Origin: Cerasibacillus terrae
GTDB taxonomy: Bacteria; Bacillota; Bacilli; Bacillales; Amphibacillaceae
DNA: 57,357 nt
Reading direction: 5' to 3'
NCBI RefSeq assembly: GCF_008039555.1
Contig: NZ_VDUW01000014.1
Coordinates: 1 to 57,357 of the forward strand
Shown piece after piece: positions 1 to 8,556 of this stretch (the first letter of the stretch is position 1; the number at the start of each line of letters is the position of its first letter). The notes below the pieces were generated by a model that saw nothing but the letters and a program-made list of their open reading frames with translations, was not told where the DNA came from and made no database searches. The translations under genes were made by a program, and so were the position numbers.

Positions 1-217
1 GCTTTGGATTTGGACAGGAAACCACCTGTACTTCCATTGTAAAGGATTTTTTTATTGTATGGACATTAAATTATTGAACATTGTTAGTATTTTGAATCAA
101 CAGACTTAATTAATGCAATGCTAGTGAGTACCATTATATGTTTTTATAGTCAATATTTATATAGTCATTTTTTACTATATATTATAAAAATTTACATTCT
201 ATTATAAAAAATATATA
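1..217. other. left-edge intergenic stretch
   Basis: No gene can be supported here. The first 42 bases are open on the plus strand and end in TAA at 40-42, followed by a run of seven T, so this could be the last 13 codons of a plus-strand gene that lies outside the window. Thirteen open codons are not significant on their own. The rest is very AT-rich. Confidence 0.25.
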
Positions 218-268
218 GAAAATGCTAACGAACAGTATTCTTCTCTTGAATCGTTCGTTAGCATTTTC
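218..268 (-). terminator. Rho-independent terminator after ytkL
   Basis: A perfect 16-bp inverted repeat (218-233 with 253-268, core GCTAACGAAC) lies 14 bases past the ytkL stop. On the minus strand it is followed by a T-rich stretch, so it should end the ytkL transcript. Confidence 0.75.
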
Positions 269-282
269 ATTCTATATCTTAA

Positions 283-963
283 TTATATTTCCAGAACTTC
301 TCCAACTTTCATTGCTTGTCCTTTTCCTGTTTTTACTTTTTCTGCAAATGCATCTGGGTCTTGCTCAATTACAGGAAATGTATTGTAATGCACCGGGACA
401 ATGATATTTGCTTTTACCCAATCAGCAGCAATTAAGGCATCATCTGGCCCCATCGTAAAATTGTCCCCAATTGGAATAAACGCAACCTCTATATCATTTA
501 ATTCTCCATACATTTTTAAATCTGTAAATAATGCTGTGTCCCCTAGATGATATAGTGTTTTCCCTTCCACTGTTAACAAAATTCCACCTGGCATTCCAGT
601 ATAAACAAAAGTATTATCCTCTTCTTGGTAAGAAGATCCGTGAAAAGCATGGGTGAATTTCACTCGGCCAAATTCAAAGTCATATGCACCACCAAGATTC
701 ATTGGATGTGTTTTCACACCTTTTAAACCAAGATACACAGCTAATTCATTCGGTGCAACAACAAGTGCATCATTCCGCTTTGCAATTTCCACCGTGTCCC
801 CAACATGATCATTATGTCCATGTGTTAGTAAAATAACATCCGTTTCAACAGTGTTTGCATCAAGATCACATAATTTATTTCCAGTAATAAATGGGTCAAT
901 TAATATGGTATGTTCTCCTGTTTTCACTTTCACGACAGAATGGCCATGATAAGATATTTGCAT
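283..963 (-). CDS. ytkL: UPF0173 metal-dependent hydrolase, YtkL
   Basis: The 226-residue product is a metallo-beta-lactamase-fold hydrolase of the UPF0173/YtkL family, close to the 227 residues I recall for B. subtilis YtkL. The metal-binding motif THGHNDH is at about residues 47-53, and further histidines sit in the 'HAFHG', 'HLGD' and 'PVHYN' segments expected of the fold. The substrate is unknown. The ATG at 961-963 is preceded by AAAGGAGAG. The gene looks monocistronic, with its own terminator at 218-268. Family assignment is firm; the reaction is not known. Confidence 0.93.
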   Translation of the reverse strand: MQISYHGHSVVKVKTGEHTILIDPFITGNKLCDLDANTVETDVILLTHGHNDHVGDTVEIAKRNDALVVAPNELAVYLGLKGVKTHPMNLGGAYDFEFGRVKFTHAFHGSSYQEEDNTFVYTGMPGGILLTVEGKTLYHLGDTALFTDLKMYGELNDIEVAFIPIGDNFTMGPDDALIAADWVKANIIVPVHYNTFPVIEQDPDAFAEKVKTGKGQAMKVGEVLEI

Positions 964-1085
964 GCTATCTCTCCTTTAAATCATATGTACCTTTACCATA
1001 CATCAATTATAACTTAATTGTAAACAGAAAGTTCATTTTTTTACATTTATTATATTTTCTTTCCAACCAAAACACTATAAGATAA

Positions 1086-1120
1086 GCAAAAAAGAGATTA
1101 GCCCATACGACTAATCCCTC
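1086..1120 (-). terminator. terminator after PspA-family gene
   Basis: Arms at about 1094-1101 and 1111-1118 (GATTAG/CTAATC core with one G-U pair) form a hairpin that runs into six T on the minus strand, a few bases past the stop of the PspA-family gene. Confidence 0.75.
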
Positions 1121-1127
1121 TCCATTA

Positions 1128-1796
1128 TTAATCCTCTTTTCCCATTGCTTTTTTCAACGCAGCCAGTTCATCATCAACATCTGAATCTAGTTCAGCAAGC
1201 TCATCATCGAGTGAGCGATTTTCTTTTGATAAATCTTCCGTTGTTTCCGCTTCAGCCTCAAATTGCAACACTTTTTCTTCCATTCGTTCAAACCCACGTT
1301 TAGAATTATCATTACCAATAGATGACATCGTACGATTAATTTTTGTTCGTGTTTTAGCAGACTCAGCCCTTGCTTGAAGTGTATCTTTTTTTAATTGCAT
1401 CTGCTGATATTCTTTCTTCATTTCCTTTAATTTACTTTTTAATGTTTCAGAATCCTCTTTTGCCTTCTCATGTGATTCATTTAATAATTGTGCTTGTGAC
1501 TCGTATTCCTTTTTATCTTGAAGTGCACGACGAGCTAGGTCATCTTTTCCAGCGTCTACCGCTTTCACTGCCTGTTCTTGACGTTTATCCACCATCACTT
1601 TAGCATCTTCTAATTTATGCTTTAAAATCTTTTCATTAGCAATTTGTTTTGCTACTGCTTTTTCCACATCTTTTATATCTTCACCCATATCTCGTAAAAA
1701 TTGTTCAAGCATTTTAACCGGGTCTTCCGCTTTATCAAGCATCGCATTTAATTCAGATGAAACGATTGTTTTCATTCGTTTAAAAAATTGAAACAT
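1128..1796 (-). CDS. PspA/IM30 family membrane-stress protein
   Basis: The 222-residue protein is almost entirely charged, heptad-rich coiled coil, with the family N-terminus (amphipathic first helix, then 'LDKAEDPVKMLEQFLRDM'). PspA/LiaH/Vipp1 proteins bind and remodel stressed membranes as ESCRT-III-like oligomers; length fits LiaH and PspA of B. subtilis (about 225). The start ATG has AAAGGAGG eight bases upstream. No liaI-like or pspB/C partner gene is adjacent, so it may be regulated alone. Which paralogue (PspA or LiaH) it corresponds to cannot be decided by eye. Confidence 0.9.
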   Translation of the reverse strand: MFQFFKRMKTIVSSELNAMLDKAEDPVKMLEQFLRDMGEDIKDVEKAVAKQIANEKILKHKLEDAKVMVDKRQEQAVKAVDAGKDDLARRALQDKKEYESQAQLLNESHEKAKEDSETLKSKLKEMKKEYQQMQLKKDTLQARAESAKTRTKINRTMSSIGNDNSKRGFERMEEKVLQFEAEAETTEDLSKENRSLDDELAELDSDVDDELAALKKAMGKED

Positions 1797-1921
1797 GTGT
1801 GGTTCCTCCTTTTATCTTGTTTACTTTCTATTATGTCATACGAATAACAGGAGCAGGAAGTTTCAAAAACTGTCGATGTTTTTTTCCTGATTATTTCTGC
1901 AGGGGGATGCGCGATTAACAA

Positions 1922-1948
1922 AATAACTCTCCGTTGTGGAGAGTTATT
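1922..1948 (-). terminator. terminator after ald
   Basis: A perfect 11-bp stem (1922-1932 with 1938-1948) and 5-base loop lies just past the ald stop, with TTTT following on the minus strand. Confidence 0.8.
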
Positions 1949-1956
1949 TTGTATCA

Positions 1957-3075
1957 TCACTTATTTAATAGTATGGAAATATCTGTGTGTTCAAGTCCAT
2001 GAGCTCCTGCTACAGCATGATATGTAACATGGCCATCCATGGTGTTAACACCTTTTAGTAATGCTTCATTATCTGTGATTGCTTGCTCTAGGCCTTTATT
2101 GGCGATCTGTTGAGCATAGGGAATGGTTACATTCGTTAATCCCAATGTAGATGTGCGTGGTACGGCACCAGGCATATTGGAAACGGCATAATGTACGACA
2201 CCATGTTTCGTGTATGTTGGGTCATCATGAGTTGTTACACGGTCACTTGTCTCAACAATTCCACCTTGGTCAATCGCTACATCAATTATAACTGATCCTT
2301 GTGACATATTTTTAACCATTTCTTCAGATACCAGTTTTGGAGCTCTTGCTCCTGGAATCAGTACTGCACCTATAACTAAATCAGATTCTGAAACTGCCTC
2401 AGCTATATTCATCGGATTTGACATTAGTGTTTTCAAAGAAGAGCCAAAAATGTCATCTAATTCACGTAGACGATTCGGATTTAAATCAACCATTGTAACA
2501 TCTGCTCCTAAACCGACAGCCACTTTGGCAGCATTAGTCCCAACGACACCACCACCAATAATTGTTACTTTCGAACGTTTAACCCCTGGTATTCCAGCAA
2601 GTAATACTCCCTTACCACCATATGTTTTCTCTAGAAATTGAGCACCGATTTGTGTAGCCATTCGTCCTGCTACTTCACTCATTGGAGTAAGTAACGGTAG
2701 TGAGCGATTAGATAATTGCACTGTTTCGTATGCAATTGCAGTAACTTTCTTTTCTAATAAAGTATGTGTTAATGTTTCTTCATTAGCTAAATGAAAGTAT
2801 GTAAAAATAATTTGCCCTTCTTGGAGAAATTCATATTCTTCTGGAATTGGTTCTTTTACTTTCATGATCATTTCATTTTCCCAGGCTTCTTTAGCTGTTG
2901 CTACAATTGTTGCTCCAACTTCTTTATATTGTTCATCCGTAAATCCTGATCCTAAGCCTGCATTTGTTTCAATATATATTTGATGACCATCATTTTTCAA
3001 GCTCAATACTCCTGCTGGTGTCATTGCCACTCGATTTTCATTATTCAATCTTTCTTTAGGTACCCCGATTTTCAT
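1957..3075 (-). CDS. ald: alanine dehydrogenase
   Basis: The 372-residue protein catalyses reversible NAD-dependent oxidative deamination of L-alanine to pyruvate and ammonia, allowing alanine use as carbon and nitrogen source and supporting sporulation in bacilli. It shows the family N-terminus 'MKIGVPKE', the 'RVAMTPAG' segment, the Rossmann loop [13 protein letters not shown] at about residues 173-185, and the C-terminal '[12 protein letters not shown]' block. Length matches B. subtilis Ald (378). The ATG is preceded by AAGAAGGTG. It appears monocistronic with a terminator directly behind the TGA stop. Confidence 0.97.
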   Translation of the reverse strand: MKIGVPKERLNNENRVAMTPAGVLSLKNDGHQIYIETNAGLGSGFTDEQYKEVGATIVATAKEAWENEMIMKVKEPIPEEYEFLQEGQIIFTYFHLANEETLTHTLLEKKVTAIAYETVQLSNRSLPLLTPMSEVAGRMATQIGAQFLEKTYGGKGVLLAGIPGVKRSKVTIIGGGVVGTNAAKVAVGLGADVTMVDLNPNRLRELDDIFGSSLKTLMSNPMNIAEAVSESDLVIGAVLIPGARAPKLVSEEMVKNMSQGSVIIDVAIDQGGIVETSDRVTTHDDPTYTKHGVVHYAVSNMPGAVPRTSTLGLTNVTIPYAQQIANKGLEQAITDNEALLKGVNTMDGHVTYHAVAGAHGLEHTDISILLNK

Positions 3076-3160
3076 TTAAACACCTTCTTCTTGAGATTTT
3101 TAAGATAATATATACATTCTATCAAATATTGCAAAAAATAACATTTATACTCAATAAAGA

Positions 3161-3205
3161 ATGGAAAATAGTCCATCCTACCTGGATAAGATGGACTATT
3201 TCCAT
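3161..3205 (-). terminator. terminator after small TTG-start gene
   Basis: Long hairpin (3163-3177 with 3190-3203, one bulged A) five bases past the stop of the 52-codon gene at 3210-3368. On the minus strand a T-rich tail follows (TTTTCCATTCTTT). Confidence 0.65.
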
Positions 3206-3209
3206 TTAT

Positions 3210-3368
3210 TTAGTTGCTCTGATTGTTAAATGTGTTTACTCCACGATTATTTTCCAATTGATCCTCGACAACACCACTCTGATAACTTTCTATAAGCTGA
3301 TTTTTTACAGTTTGAATTCCTTTTTTCTCTTCGTGCAACTTTTTATTTCGCCTTTTTTGATCAGCCAA
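3210..3368 (-). CDS. small basic/polar protein with TTG start, unrecognised
   Basis: An open frame of 52 codons starts with TTG at 3366-3368, preceded at 8 bases by a strong AAGGGAGGG ribosome binding site, and ends with TAA directly before a hairpin terminator. The product begins MADQKRRNKKLHEEKK and ends in NNQSN; it is very hydrophilic, has no cysteine and no membrane segment, and carries a basic first third and an acidic, Asn/Gln-rich second half. Binding site, frame and terminator together make it a credible one-gene unit between ald and the stress protein gene. I do not recognise the family; a spore or stress protein is possible but unsupported. Confidence 0.7.
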   Translation of the reverse strand: MADQKRRNKKLHEEKKGIQTVKNQLIESYQSGVVEDQLENNRGVNTFNNQSN

Positions 3369-3556
3369 AAAGAATCCCTCCCTTGTTAGAAACTTATCTG
3401 ATTGTCGAATAACTTGCTAAGTTCGTATTTAATAAAAGCAAGCTTCCTTTGTAGTTTGTCCATAAAATTGTAATATTGTACTGTTTTATTTTGCCAAAAA
3501 ATGCAATATTTAATGTATAATAAGTATAGATGGTATTTAGAAAGGGGAGGATGAAT

Positions 3557-3988
3557 ATGACTAATTATAAAAATATAATGGTCGCAGTAGATGGATCTAA
3601 CGAGGCAAAAAAAGCGTTCGATGAAGCAGTTTCACTTGCTAAACAGAATGATGCGAAATTGATGATTGTTAATGTCATTGATTCCCGGTCATTTGCGATG
3701 ATTGAAGCATATGACAGAACTTTAGGGGAACGTGCTGAAGCACAAGCCGACGAGTTAATGAGTGCATATGTAGAAGAAGCAGAAAAAGCTGGAGTTAAAA
3801 ATGTTATTAAAAATGTGGAATACGGCTCACCAAGAGTCAAAATTCCTAAAGACATCGCAACTGATTTTGAAGCAGATTTAATTGTCTGTGGTGCAACTGG
3901 ACTAAGTGCAGTAGAACGTTTCTTAATTGGAAGTGTTTCAGAAAGCATCGTCCGTTTTGCTAAATGTAGTGTTCTTGTTGTTAGATAA
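3557..3988 (+). CDS. universal stress protein (UspA family)
   Basis: I place the start at ATG 3557, six bases after GGGGAGG at 3544-3550, rather than at the upstream in-frame ATG 3530, giving 143 residues. It has the family N-terminal 'NIMVAVDGS' strand with the conserved Asp, and the ATP-binding loop G-x2-G-x9-G-S near the C-terminus (GATG...GSVSES). Such proteins bind ATP and respond to starvation or stress; the precise role is unknown. A strong terminator follows at 3996-4035. It runs divergently from the small gene at 3210-3368. Confidence 0.93.
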   Translation: MTNYKNIMVAVDGSNEAKKAFDEAVSLAKQNDAKLMIVNVIDSRSFAMIEAYDRTLGERAEAQADELMSAYVEEAEKAGVKNVIKNVEYGSPRVKIPKDIATDFEADLIVCGATGLSAVERFLIGSVSESIVRFAKCSVLVVR

Positions 3989-3995
3989 TGAATGA

Positions 3996-4035
3996 AAAAA
4001 AGTTTCTCTGTTTTCAGCGACAGAGAAACTTTTTT
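3996..4035 (+). terminator. terminator after universal stress protein
   Basis: Perfect 15-bp stem (3996-4010 with 4021-4035, core AGTTTCTCTG) whose 3' arm ends in a T run; it is A-T rich enough to act in either direction. Confidence 0.85.
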
Positions 4036-4188
4036 AATGAGTTGAATAAGATTTTTAAAAACATAAGCTATTAGAGAGTTTGTGAAGGTAATGAAACTTT
4101 ACATAAGGCCACTTTCGTATAATTTAGTGAAATATTTCCCATAAAAGTAACCAATCATTAAGAATAAGTTTCCGCAAATTATGTATGC

Positions 4189-4701
4189 CTAGCTAATATC
4201 TTTTTTTATCTCATTTACCACATGGCTTAACTCAGGTAAAATAAGTTTATTCATACCTAATGTTACTGCTCCAGATGAGCCTGGCATAGAAAAAACAGCT
4301 GTGTGATTTGCCACACCGGCAATGGCCCGTGAAAGAATTGCTGCAGAGCCGATATCTTTTTCATAACTTAATAAACGAAAGATCTCACCAAAACCTGGTA
4401 TTTCTTTCTCGATAATGGATTCGACGGTTTCTATGGTAACATCCCGATAGGCAATGCCTGTTCCCCCATTTGTTAATATAGCATCTACTTCTGGATGATG
4501 TAATCCTACTTCTATTGCTTCACGAATATTCGATACCTCGTCTTTTACAACGACTCTTTTGAACACAGAATGTCCATTATCTTTAAGTAATTTCTCTATT
4601 ACCTTACCGCTTTTATCTGTATCCAATGTCCTTGTATCACTAATTGTAACAATCATCACATGCACGACTCGTTTTTGACGCTTGTGTTCATGTACTGACA
4701 T
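4189..4701 (-). CDS. moaB: molybdenum cofactor biosynthesis protein B
   Basis: The 170-residue MoaB/MogA-fold protein adenylylates molybdopterin during molybdenum cofactor synthesis. Diagnostic stretches are 'TISDTRT' near the N-terminus, 'TNGGTGIAYRDVT' at about residues 98-110 and 'MPGSSGAV' near 142. The ATG has AGGGGAG upstream. In B. subtilis moaB also stands near ytxK rather than in the main moa operon; the same neighbour is seen here (ytxK at 4745). No other cofactor genes are in the window. Confidence 0.95.
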   Translation of the reverse strand: MSVHEHKRQKRVVHVMIVTISDTRTLDTDKSGKVIEKLLKDNGHSVFKRVVVKDEVSNIREAIEVGLHHPEVDAILTNGGTGIAYRDVTIETVESIIEKEIPGFGEIFRLLSYEKDIGSAAILSRAIAGVANHTAVFSMPGSSGAVTLGMNKLILPELSHVVNEIKKDIS

Positions 4702-4744
4702 GCTATTCTCCCCTTATATGAAAAATTCCTTCATTATGTTCTTG

Positions 4745-5737
4745 TTATTTTTCAGAAATATTTTCTAAAAACCACTGATTCATTTGCTTCACGATATCTG
4801 CCATTGCAGCTTCGTTTTTAAAAGATGGTAATTGAACTAGAAGTGGTTGTTTTGGTGTTGAAGTATGTTCTCCCTTTTTTTGTAAAACAAGAATACTCTT
4901 GGTATTTTTATCTGTTTTAAAAATACTTTCAGGAAGTTGTAAAAGTCCAACAATATGAGCATGTTCTCTTAAAAACTGATGCAATTTTTCTGCTTGATCA
5001 CTAGTAAATAAGAAATTTGGAATTAAAAAAATGAGATAACCAGCTTCCTTTGTATACATTAAACTTTGCTCTATTAATAAGTGATGGGCATAAGATTGAC
5101 CATCATCTGCTTTCAATTCAAATTCACTTGCACGTACATCGTCTGGATAGTAACCTACTGGTAAATCAGAAACAACTAAATCAACAGGATCTATTAAAAA
5201 TGGTCGCATACTATCTTGTTTGAAAAATTCAATATCCATTTTTTGTAAGTTGGCACTTGCCAAAGAAAGCTGAATTAATGTTGGATCAATATCATTTCCA
5301 TATGCTTCTACCTTATGATTAAATTGACTTATGACGGTTGTAAGTAAGTTAGATGTCCCACAGGCAGGGTCAAATATTGTAGTTTTCTCTTTGTTTCCCA
5401 TAAGTTTCTCAGCAACATAGCCGGTAAAAAGAGCCACCGCCTCTGGAGTCATCAAATGTTGTTGTTGAGTAGCATCTTTCATACCTTTTAGAATAGCTAA
5501 TTGAACTGCTTTTCTGATTTCAAGTTGTTCAAAATGAATCGGTTGGATCTCATTCAATGCTTTTTGTAATTTATTATCTAAGATCTCGTTACCTGATGTT
5601 GGGACTTCCTGAAAAAATAGTAAGTCCATTGCTTGAGCTAAACATTCTAAATATGGTTCTTCACGATGTTTCTCTAGGATATTTGCTGTTGCATCAAGCC
5701 ATGAGTATAAGTTTTCCACATTGTTTATTTTTGGCAA
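4745..5737 (-). CDS. ytxK: YtxK-family SAM-dependent methyltransferase
   Basis: The protein (330 residues from the start chosen here) resembles N6-adenine DNA methylases: SAM motif I 'FDPACGTSN' and the catalytic-type tetrapeptide region 'SDLPVGYYPDD', an unusual form of the NPPY motif with Leu in place of the first Pro context. The open frame extends to a TTG at 5752, but GGGGGAG lies six bases before the in-frame TTG at 5735-5737, which I prefer. It follows ytfJ in the same orientation. Its true substrate is not established. Confidence 0.88.
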   Translation of the reverse strand: MPKINNVENLYSWLDATANILEKHREEPYLECLAQAMDLLFFQEVPTSGNEILDNKLQKALNEIQPIHFEQLEIRKAVQLAILKGMKDATQQQHLMTPEAVALFTGYVAEKLMGNKEKTTIFDPACGTSNLLTTVISQFNHKVEAYGNDIDPTLIQLSLASANLQKMDIEFFKQDSMRPFLIDPVDLVVSDLPVGYYPDDVRASEFELKADDGQSYAHHLLIEQSLMYTKEAGYLIFLIPNFLFTSDQAEKLHQFLREHAHIVGLLQLPESIFKTDKNTKSILVLQKKGEHTSTPKQPLLVQLPSFKNEAAMADIVKQMNQWFLENISEK

Positions 5738-5785
5738 ATAAAACTCCCCCAATCTTCTTCACATGGAAGTATGTCTAGCCTCATA

Positions 5786-6268
5786 TTATATCATAAAATT
5801 ATTATCACTTGTGTCATCACGCCTTCTAGATCTTCTCTTTTTCCTATCTGATTTCTCTGTTTCCTCTGTTGAATCATCTGTCCTTCTTGGTGATTCAGAA
5901 AAAATTTGTTCGACTTTGTCAATAGCTTGTGGTGCTAAATCAAGTAATTTCTCATACAGATGGACATGTTCGTTCATATGAATCATCTTGACCCCTTTAG
6001 AATGAACGATTAAAAAAGCAATGGGTGTAACTGAAACACCGCCACCTGCTCCACCACCAAATGGAAGATTATTATCTTGACTTTCCTGATCTTGTTGAGA
6101 AAATTCACTTCCACCTGCAGCAAAACCAAATCCTAATTTAGAGATAGGGATAATTAGTGTTCCATCTGAAGTTTCTACAGGATCACCAATAATGGTATTT
6201 ACATCAATCATCTCATTTAAATTTTCCATAGTTGTAGCCATTAATTTTTGAATCGGATGTTCTTCCAT
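5786..6268 (-). CDS. ytfJ: spore protein GerW/YtfJ
   Basis: A 160-residue protein of the GerW/YtfJ family, made in sporulation and linked in B. subtilis to L-alanine-dependent germination. It has the family blocks 'NTIIGDP', 'GFGFAAGGSEF' and 'GGGAGGGVSVTPIAFLI' and ends in a basic tail. The frame opens at GTG 6280, but AAGGTGAG lies properly before ATG 6268, giving an N-terminus (MEEHPIQKLM) that matches the family. It is 19 bases downstream of ytfI, as in B. subtilis, and should share its transcript. Confidence 0.94.
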   Translation of the reverse strand: MEEHPIQKLMATTMENLNEMIDVNTIIGDPVETSDGTLIIPISKLGFGFAAGGSEFSQQDQESQDNNLPFGGGAGGGVSVTPIAFLIVHSKGVKMIHMNEHVHLYEKLLDLAPQAIDKVEQIFSESPRRTDDSTEETEKSDRKKRRSRRRDDTSDNNFMI

Positions 6269-6287
6269 GTCATTTCTCACCTTTTCT

Positions 6288-6851
6288 TCATTTTATTTGT
6301 CGAAGTTTAAATAGTAACTGTATTCCCTTATAAAGAGAAACAGAACTAATACTTTTCATTTCCATACAAAATATTTTTGTCTGAAAATTTGGTTCAATGG
6401 AAATCGATGGATTCATTTCTTTATTCATATAAGTATCTAACATACCGAGTAACTTATATTTAATAGACCATAAACTTCCAGATAAAATAGCTGTCCAATT
6501 GGCTTCTTTTGTTCCAATAACTGTTTTCCAGTGAAATGTGTGAACATAGATAGTTCGTCGAAACAAAGGTAGGATTTTTCTCATTTGATTCATTTTTTCA
6601 GTGAATGGTGTTTTTTTGTAGTCTTCTCCATCAAAATATTCTTCTATTTGTTTAACGATAGAAGATAAATGATTAGATAAAGAAGGTTCCCATATAAGAT
6701 CTTTTTTATAAAAGGTAATCCCCCAGAATGATACTCTAATTGTTATTTTCATTCTTTCATTTCTAATATTTAACATATAGGTTAAATAAATCCGGGAAAA
6801 AATAATCATAATGATTATGATCAAAAAGACTAAAAATATAATTCCATACAT
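6288..6851 (-). CDS. ytfI: DUF2953 membrane protein YtfI
   Basis: A 187-residue protein with one N-terminal membrane helix (about residues 2-22, 'IIFLVFLIIIIMIIF') and a hydrophilic domain of DUF2953 type. It forms a two-gene unit with ytfJ, which suggests a sporulation role; the function is unknown. The ribosome binding site is weak (GTGGTGA five bases before the ATG). Confidence 0.88.
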   Translation of the reverse strand: MYGIIFLVFLIIIIMIIFSRIYLTYMLNIRNERMKITIRVSFWGITFYKKDLIWEPSLSNHLSSIVKQIEEYFDGEDYKKTPFTEKMNQMRKILPLFRRTIYVHTFHWKTVIGTKEANWTAILSGSLWSIKYKLLGMLDTYMNKEMNPSISIEPNFQTKIFCMEMKSISSVSLYKGIQLLFKLRQIK

Positions 6852-6952
6852 CCATTCACCACATCACTTTAAAAATAACTTTTTCTCCTTATATATCTTG
6901 TTTCATTTTTTATGATTTATGATATTTTTTTTCATTCTTTTACGTATTTTAA

Positions 6953-6983
6953 AAAGGGCCATCCAAATGAATGGATGACCCTT
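6953..6983 (-). terminator. terminator after sspA
   Basis: Stem AGGG-CATCC (6953-6964 with 6973-6983, one G-U pair) followed by TTTTTA on the minus strand, about 20 bases past the spore protein stop. Confidence 0.75.
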
Positions 6984-7002
6984 AGCCATTTCTATTTTAT
7001 TG

Positions 7003-7209
7003 TTATTGTCCTTGCCCACCACTAAATTGTTGTTGAGCCATTTGAACTAGGCGTTTTGTGATTTCTCCACCTACAGAACCGTTTGCTCTAGAAGTTGTAT
7101 CAGCACCAAGTTGAACACCAAATTCTGTAGCGATTTCTGTTTTCATTTGTTCAAGTGCTTGTTGTGCACCAGGAACTACTAGTTGGTTAGAGTTATTTCT
7201 GTTTGGCAT
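7003..7209 (-). CDS. sspA: alpha/beta-type small acid-soluble spore protein
   Basis: The real start is ATG 7209, seven bases after AGGGAGGTG, giving 68 residues rather than the longer frame. The two family signatures are present: the GPR protease site 'EIATEFGV' and the DNA-binding segment '[12 protein letters not shown]'. These proteins coat spore DNA in the forespore and protect it from UV and heat, then are degraded during germination. A sigma-G promoter lies at 7233-7262, so transcription should be confined to the forespore. Neighbour thiI matches the B. subtilis order. Confidence 0.97.
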   Translation of the reverse strand: MPNRNNSNQLVVPGAQQALEQMKTEIATEFGVQLGADTTSRANGSVGGEITKRLVQMAQQQFSGGQGQ

Positions 7210-7232
7210 GTCTTTCACCTCCCTTGTACAAA

Positions 7233-7262
7233 TAGAATGTGTAAAAAGGGAGACAATCATGC
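7233..7262 (-). promoter_or_regulatory. sigma-G promoter of sspA
   Basis: On the minus strand GCATG, 18 bases, CATTCTA fits the sigma-G consensus GHATR-N18-CATWHTA at every position. It lies 24-53 bases upstream of the sspA start codon. Confidence 0.8.
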
Positions 7263-7341
7263 ATGAATTCAATTGGTAAGTCTTGTAAATCAATGTAGTA
7301 TTTTCTAAGATATAAATATTGTTTTAGAAAATAACAAACCA

Positions 7342-8556
7342 TTAAAATAAATCATCAAATCGTTTATCTTCACTTTGTTCATCTGATACAACAATCTTCT
7401 GTATCTTTTGGACGGCTTCTTCTATGAATGGTTCAAAAGCAAAGTCTGCTTCAAATTGGTTTACTTTTTCTCTTTTTGGTTTTGTTTTTGGAGCTTTTGG
7501 CACAAAAATGGTACAACAGTCTTCATATGGCCGTATCGAAATATCATATGTGTCAATTTGTTTCGATATTTTGATAATATCTTGTTTATCCATTGCCACT
7601 AATGGTCGTAGAATCGGATAATTGGTTACTTCATTAATTGTGTGCATGCTTTCCATTGTTTGGGAAGCGACTTGACCAAGACTTTCTCCTGTAGTAAGGG
7701 ATAAGATTTGGTGATTTTCACAGACTGCTTCACTGATGCGGAACATCATACGACGCATAACAGTCATTGCATAGCTTTCTGGAATTTCCTGAAAGATTTT
7801 CTGTTGTAATGTTGTAAATGGAACAACATGAATTTTTAAACGATGACCGAAAGCTGTCAATTTCTCCGCAAGATCGATTACTTTTTGTTTAGCACGGTCA
7901 CTTGTAAACGGTGGTGAATGGAAATGAATTGCTTCTATCTCTACACCACGCTTCATCATTAAGTATCCTGCAACAGGACTATCAATTCCACCAGATAGTA
8001 AAAGTAATGATTTTCCAGATGTTCCAACAGGTAGACCTCCAGCACCTTTGATTACATCTGACGTGATATACGTCGCATCTACACGTATTTCTACATTTAT
8101 TTCTACATCGGGTTGATGCACATCCACTTTAAAGCCAGATGTATGTTTTAATAAATAAGCACCTAAAAGCTGATTCATTTCCTGTGAGCCGGTTGGAAAT
8201 GTTTTATCAACACGACGTACGGCAACTTTAAATGTTTTTGCTTGAATCGAGTTTTCTAAAGCAAATAATCCAGCTTGTTTGATTTGTTCTAATTCATTCG
8301 AAACCTTTATGGCTAAACTTAAACTGTGAATACCAAAGATGTTTTTACATTTATCGATAATTGGTTGTGGATCCTGCCCATGAAGCATAATAAACATTCT
8401 ACCACGTGTTCGCTTTATTTTTATATTTGGAAATCCTTTTAATTTATGCTGTATATTTTGCTGTAATTTATTTAGAAAATGTTTTTGATTTTTTCCTTTC
8501 AACGCTAATTCACCATAGCGAATTAATATATGATCAAATTCGAATTCCATTAACAT
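7342..8556 (-). CDS. thiI: tRNA 4-thiouridine synthase ThiI
   Basis: The 404-residue enzyme adenylates and thiolates U8 of tRNA and in some bacteria supplies sulfur for thiamine. It shows an N-terminal ferredoxin-like/THUMP region and the PP-loop 'LLLSGGIDSPVAGYL' near residue 188; there is no rhodanese domain, as is usual in Bacillus. Its ATG (8554-8556) begins immediately after the stop codon of the upstream cysteine desulfurase, which is the probable sulfur donor, so the two are translationally coupled. A second ATG at 8550 is an alternative start. Confidence 0.97.
   Translation of the reverse strand: MLMEFEFDHILIRYGELALKGKNQKHFLNKLQQNIQHKLKGFPNIKIKRTRGRMFIMLHGQDPQPIIDKCKNIFGIHSLSLAIKVSNELEQIKQAGLFALENSIQAKTFKVAVRRVDKTFPTGSQEMNQLLGAYLLKHTSGFKVDVHQPDVEINVEIRVDATYITSDVIKGAGGLPVGTSGKSLLLLSGGIDSPVAGYLMMKRGVEIEAIHFHSPPFTSDRAKQKVIDLAEKLTAFGHRLKIHVVPFTTLQQKIFQEIPESYAMTVMRRMMFRISEAVCENHQILSLTTGESLGQVASQTMESMHTINEVTNYPILRPLVAMDKQDIIKISKQIDTYDISIRPYEDCCTIFVPKAPKTKPKREKVNQFEADFAFEPFIEEAVQKIQKIVVSDEQSEDKRFDDLF

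Noticed and set aside
891..1085. Plus-strand frame overlapping the ytkL start
   Set aside because: Shadow frame without binding site; the DNA there is explained by ytkL, its ribosome site and promoter region.
3129..3389. Plus-strand open frame of 86 codons, hydrophobic
   Set aside because: No ribosome binding site, runs through a terminator hairpin, and lies antisense to the better supported TTG-start gene at 3210-3368.
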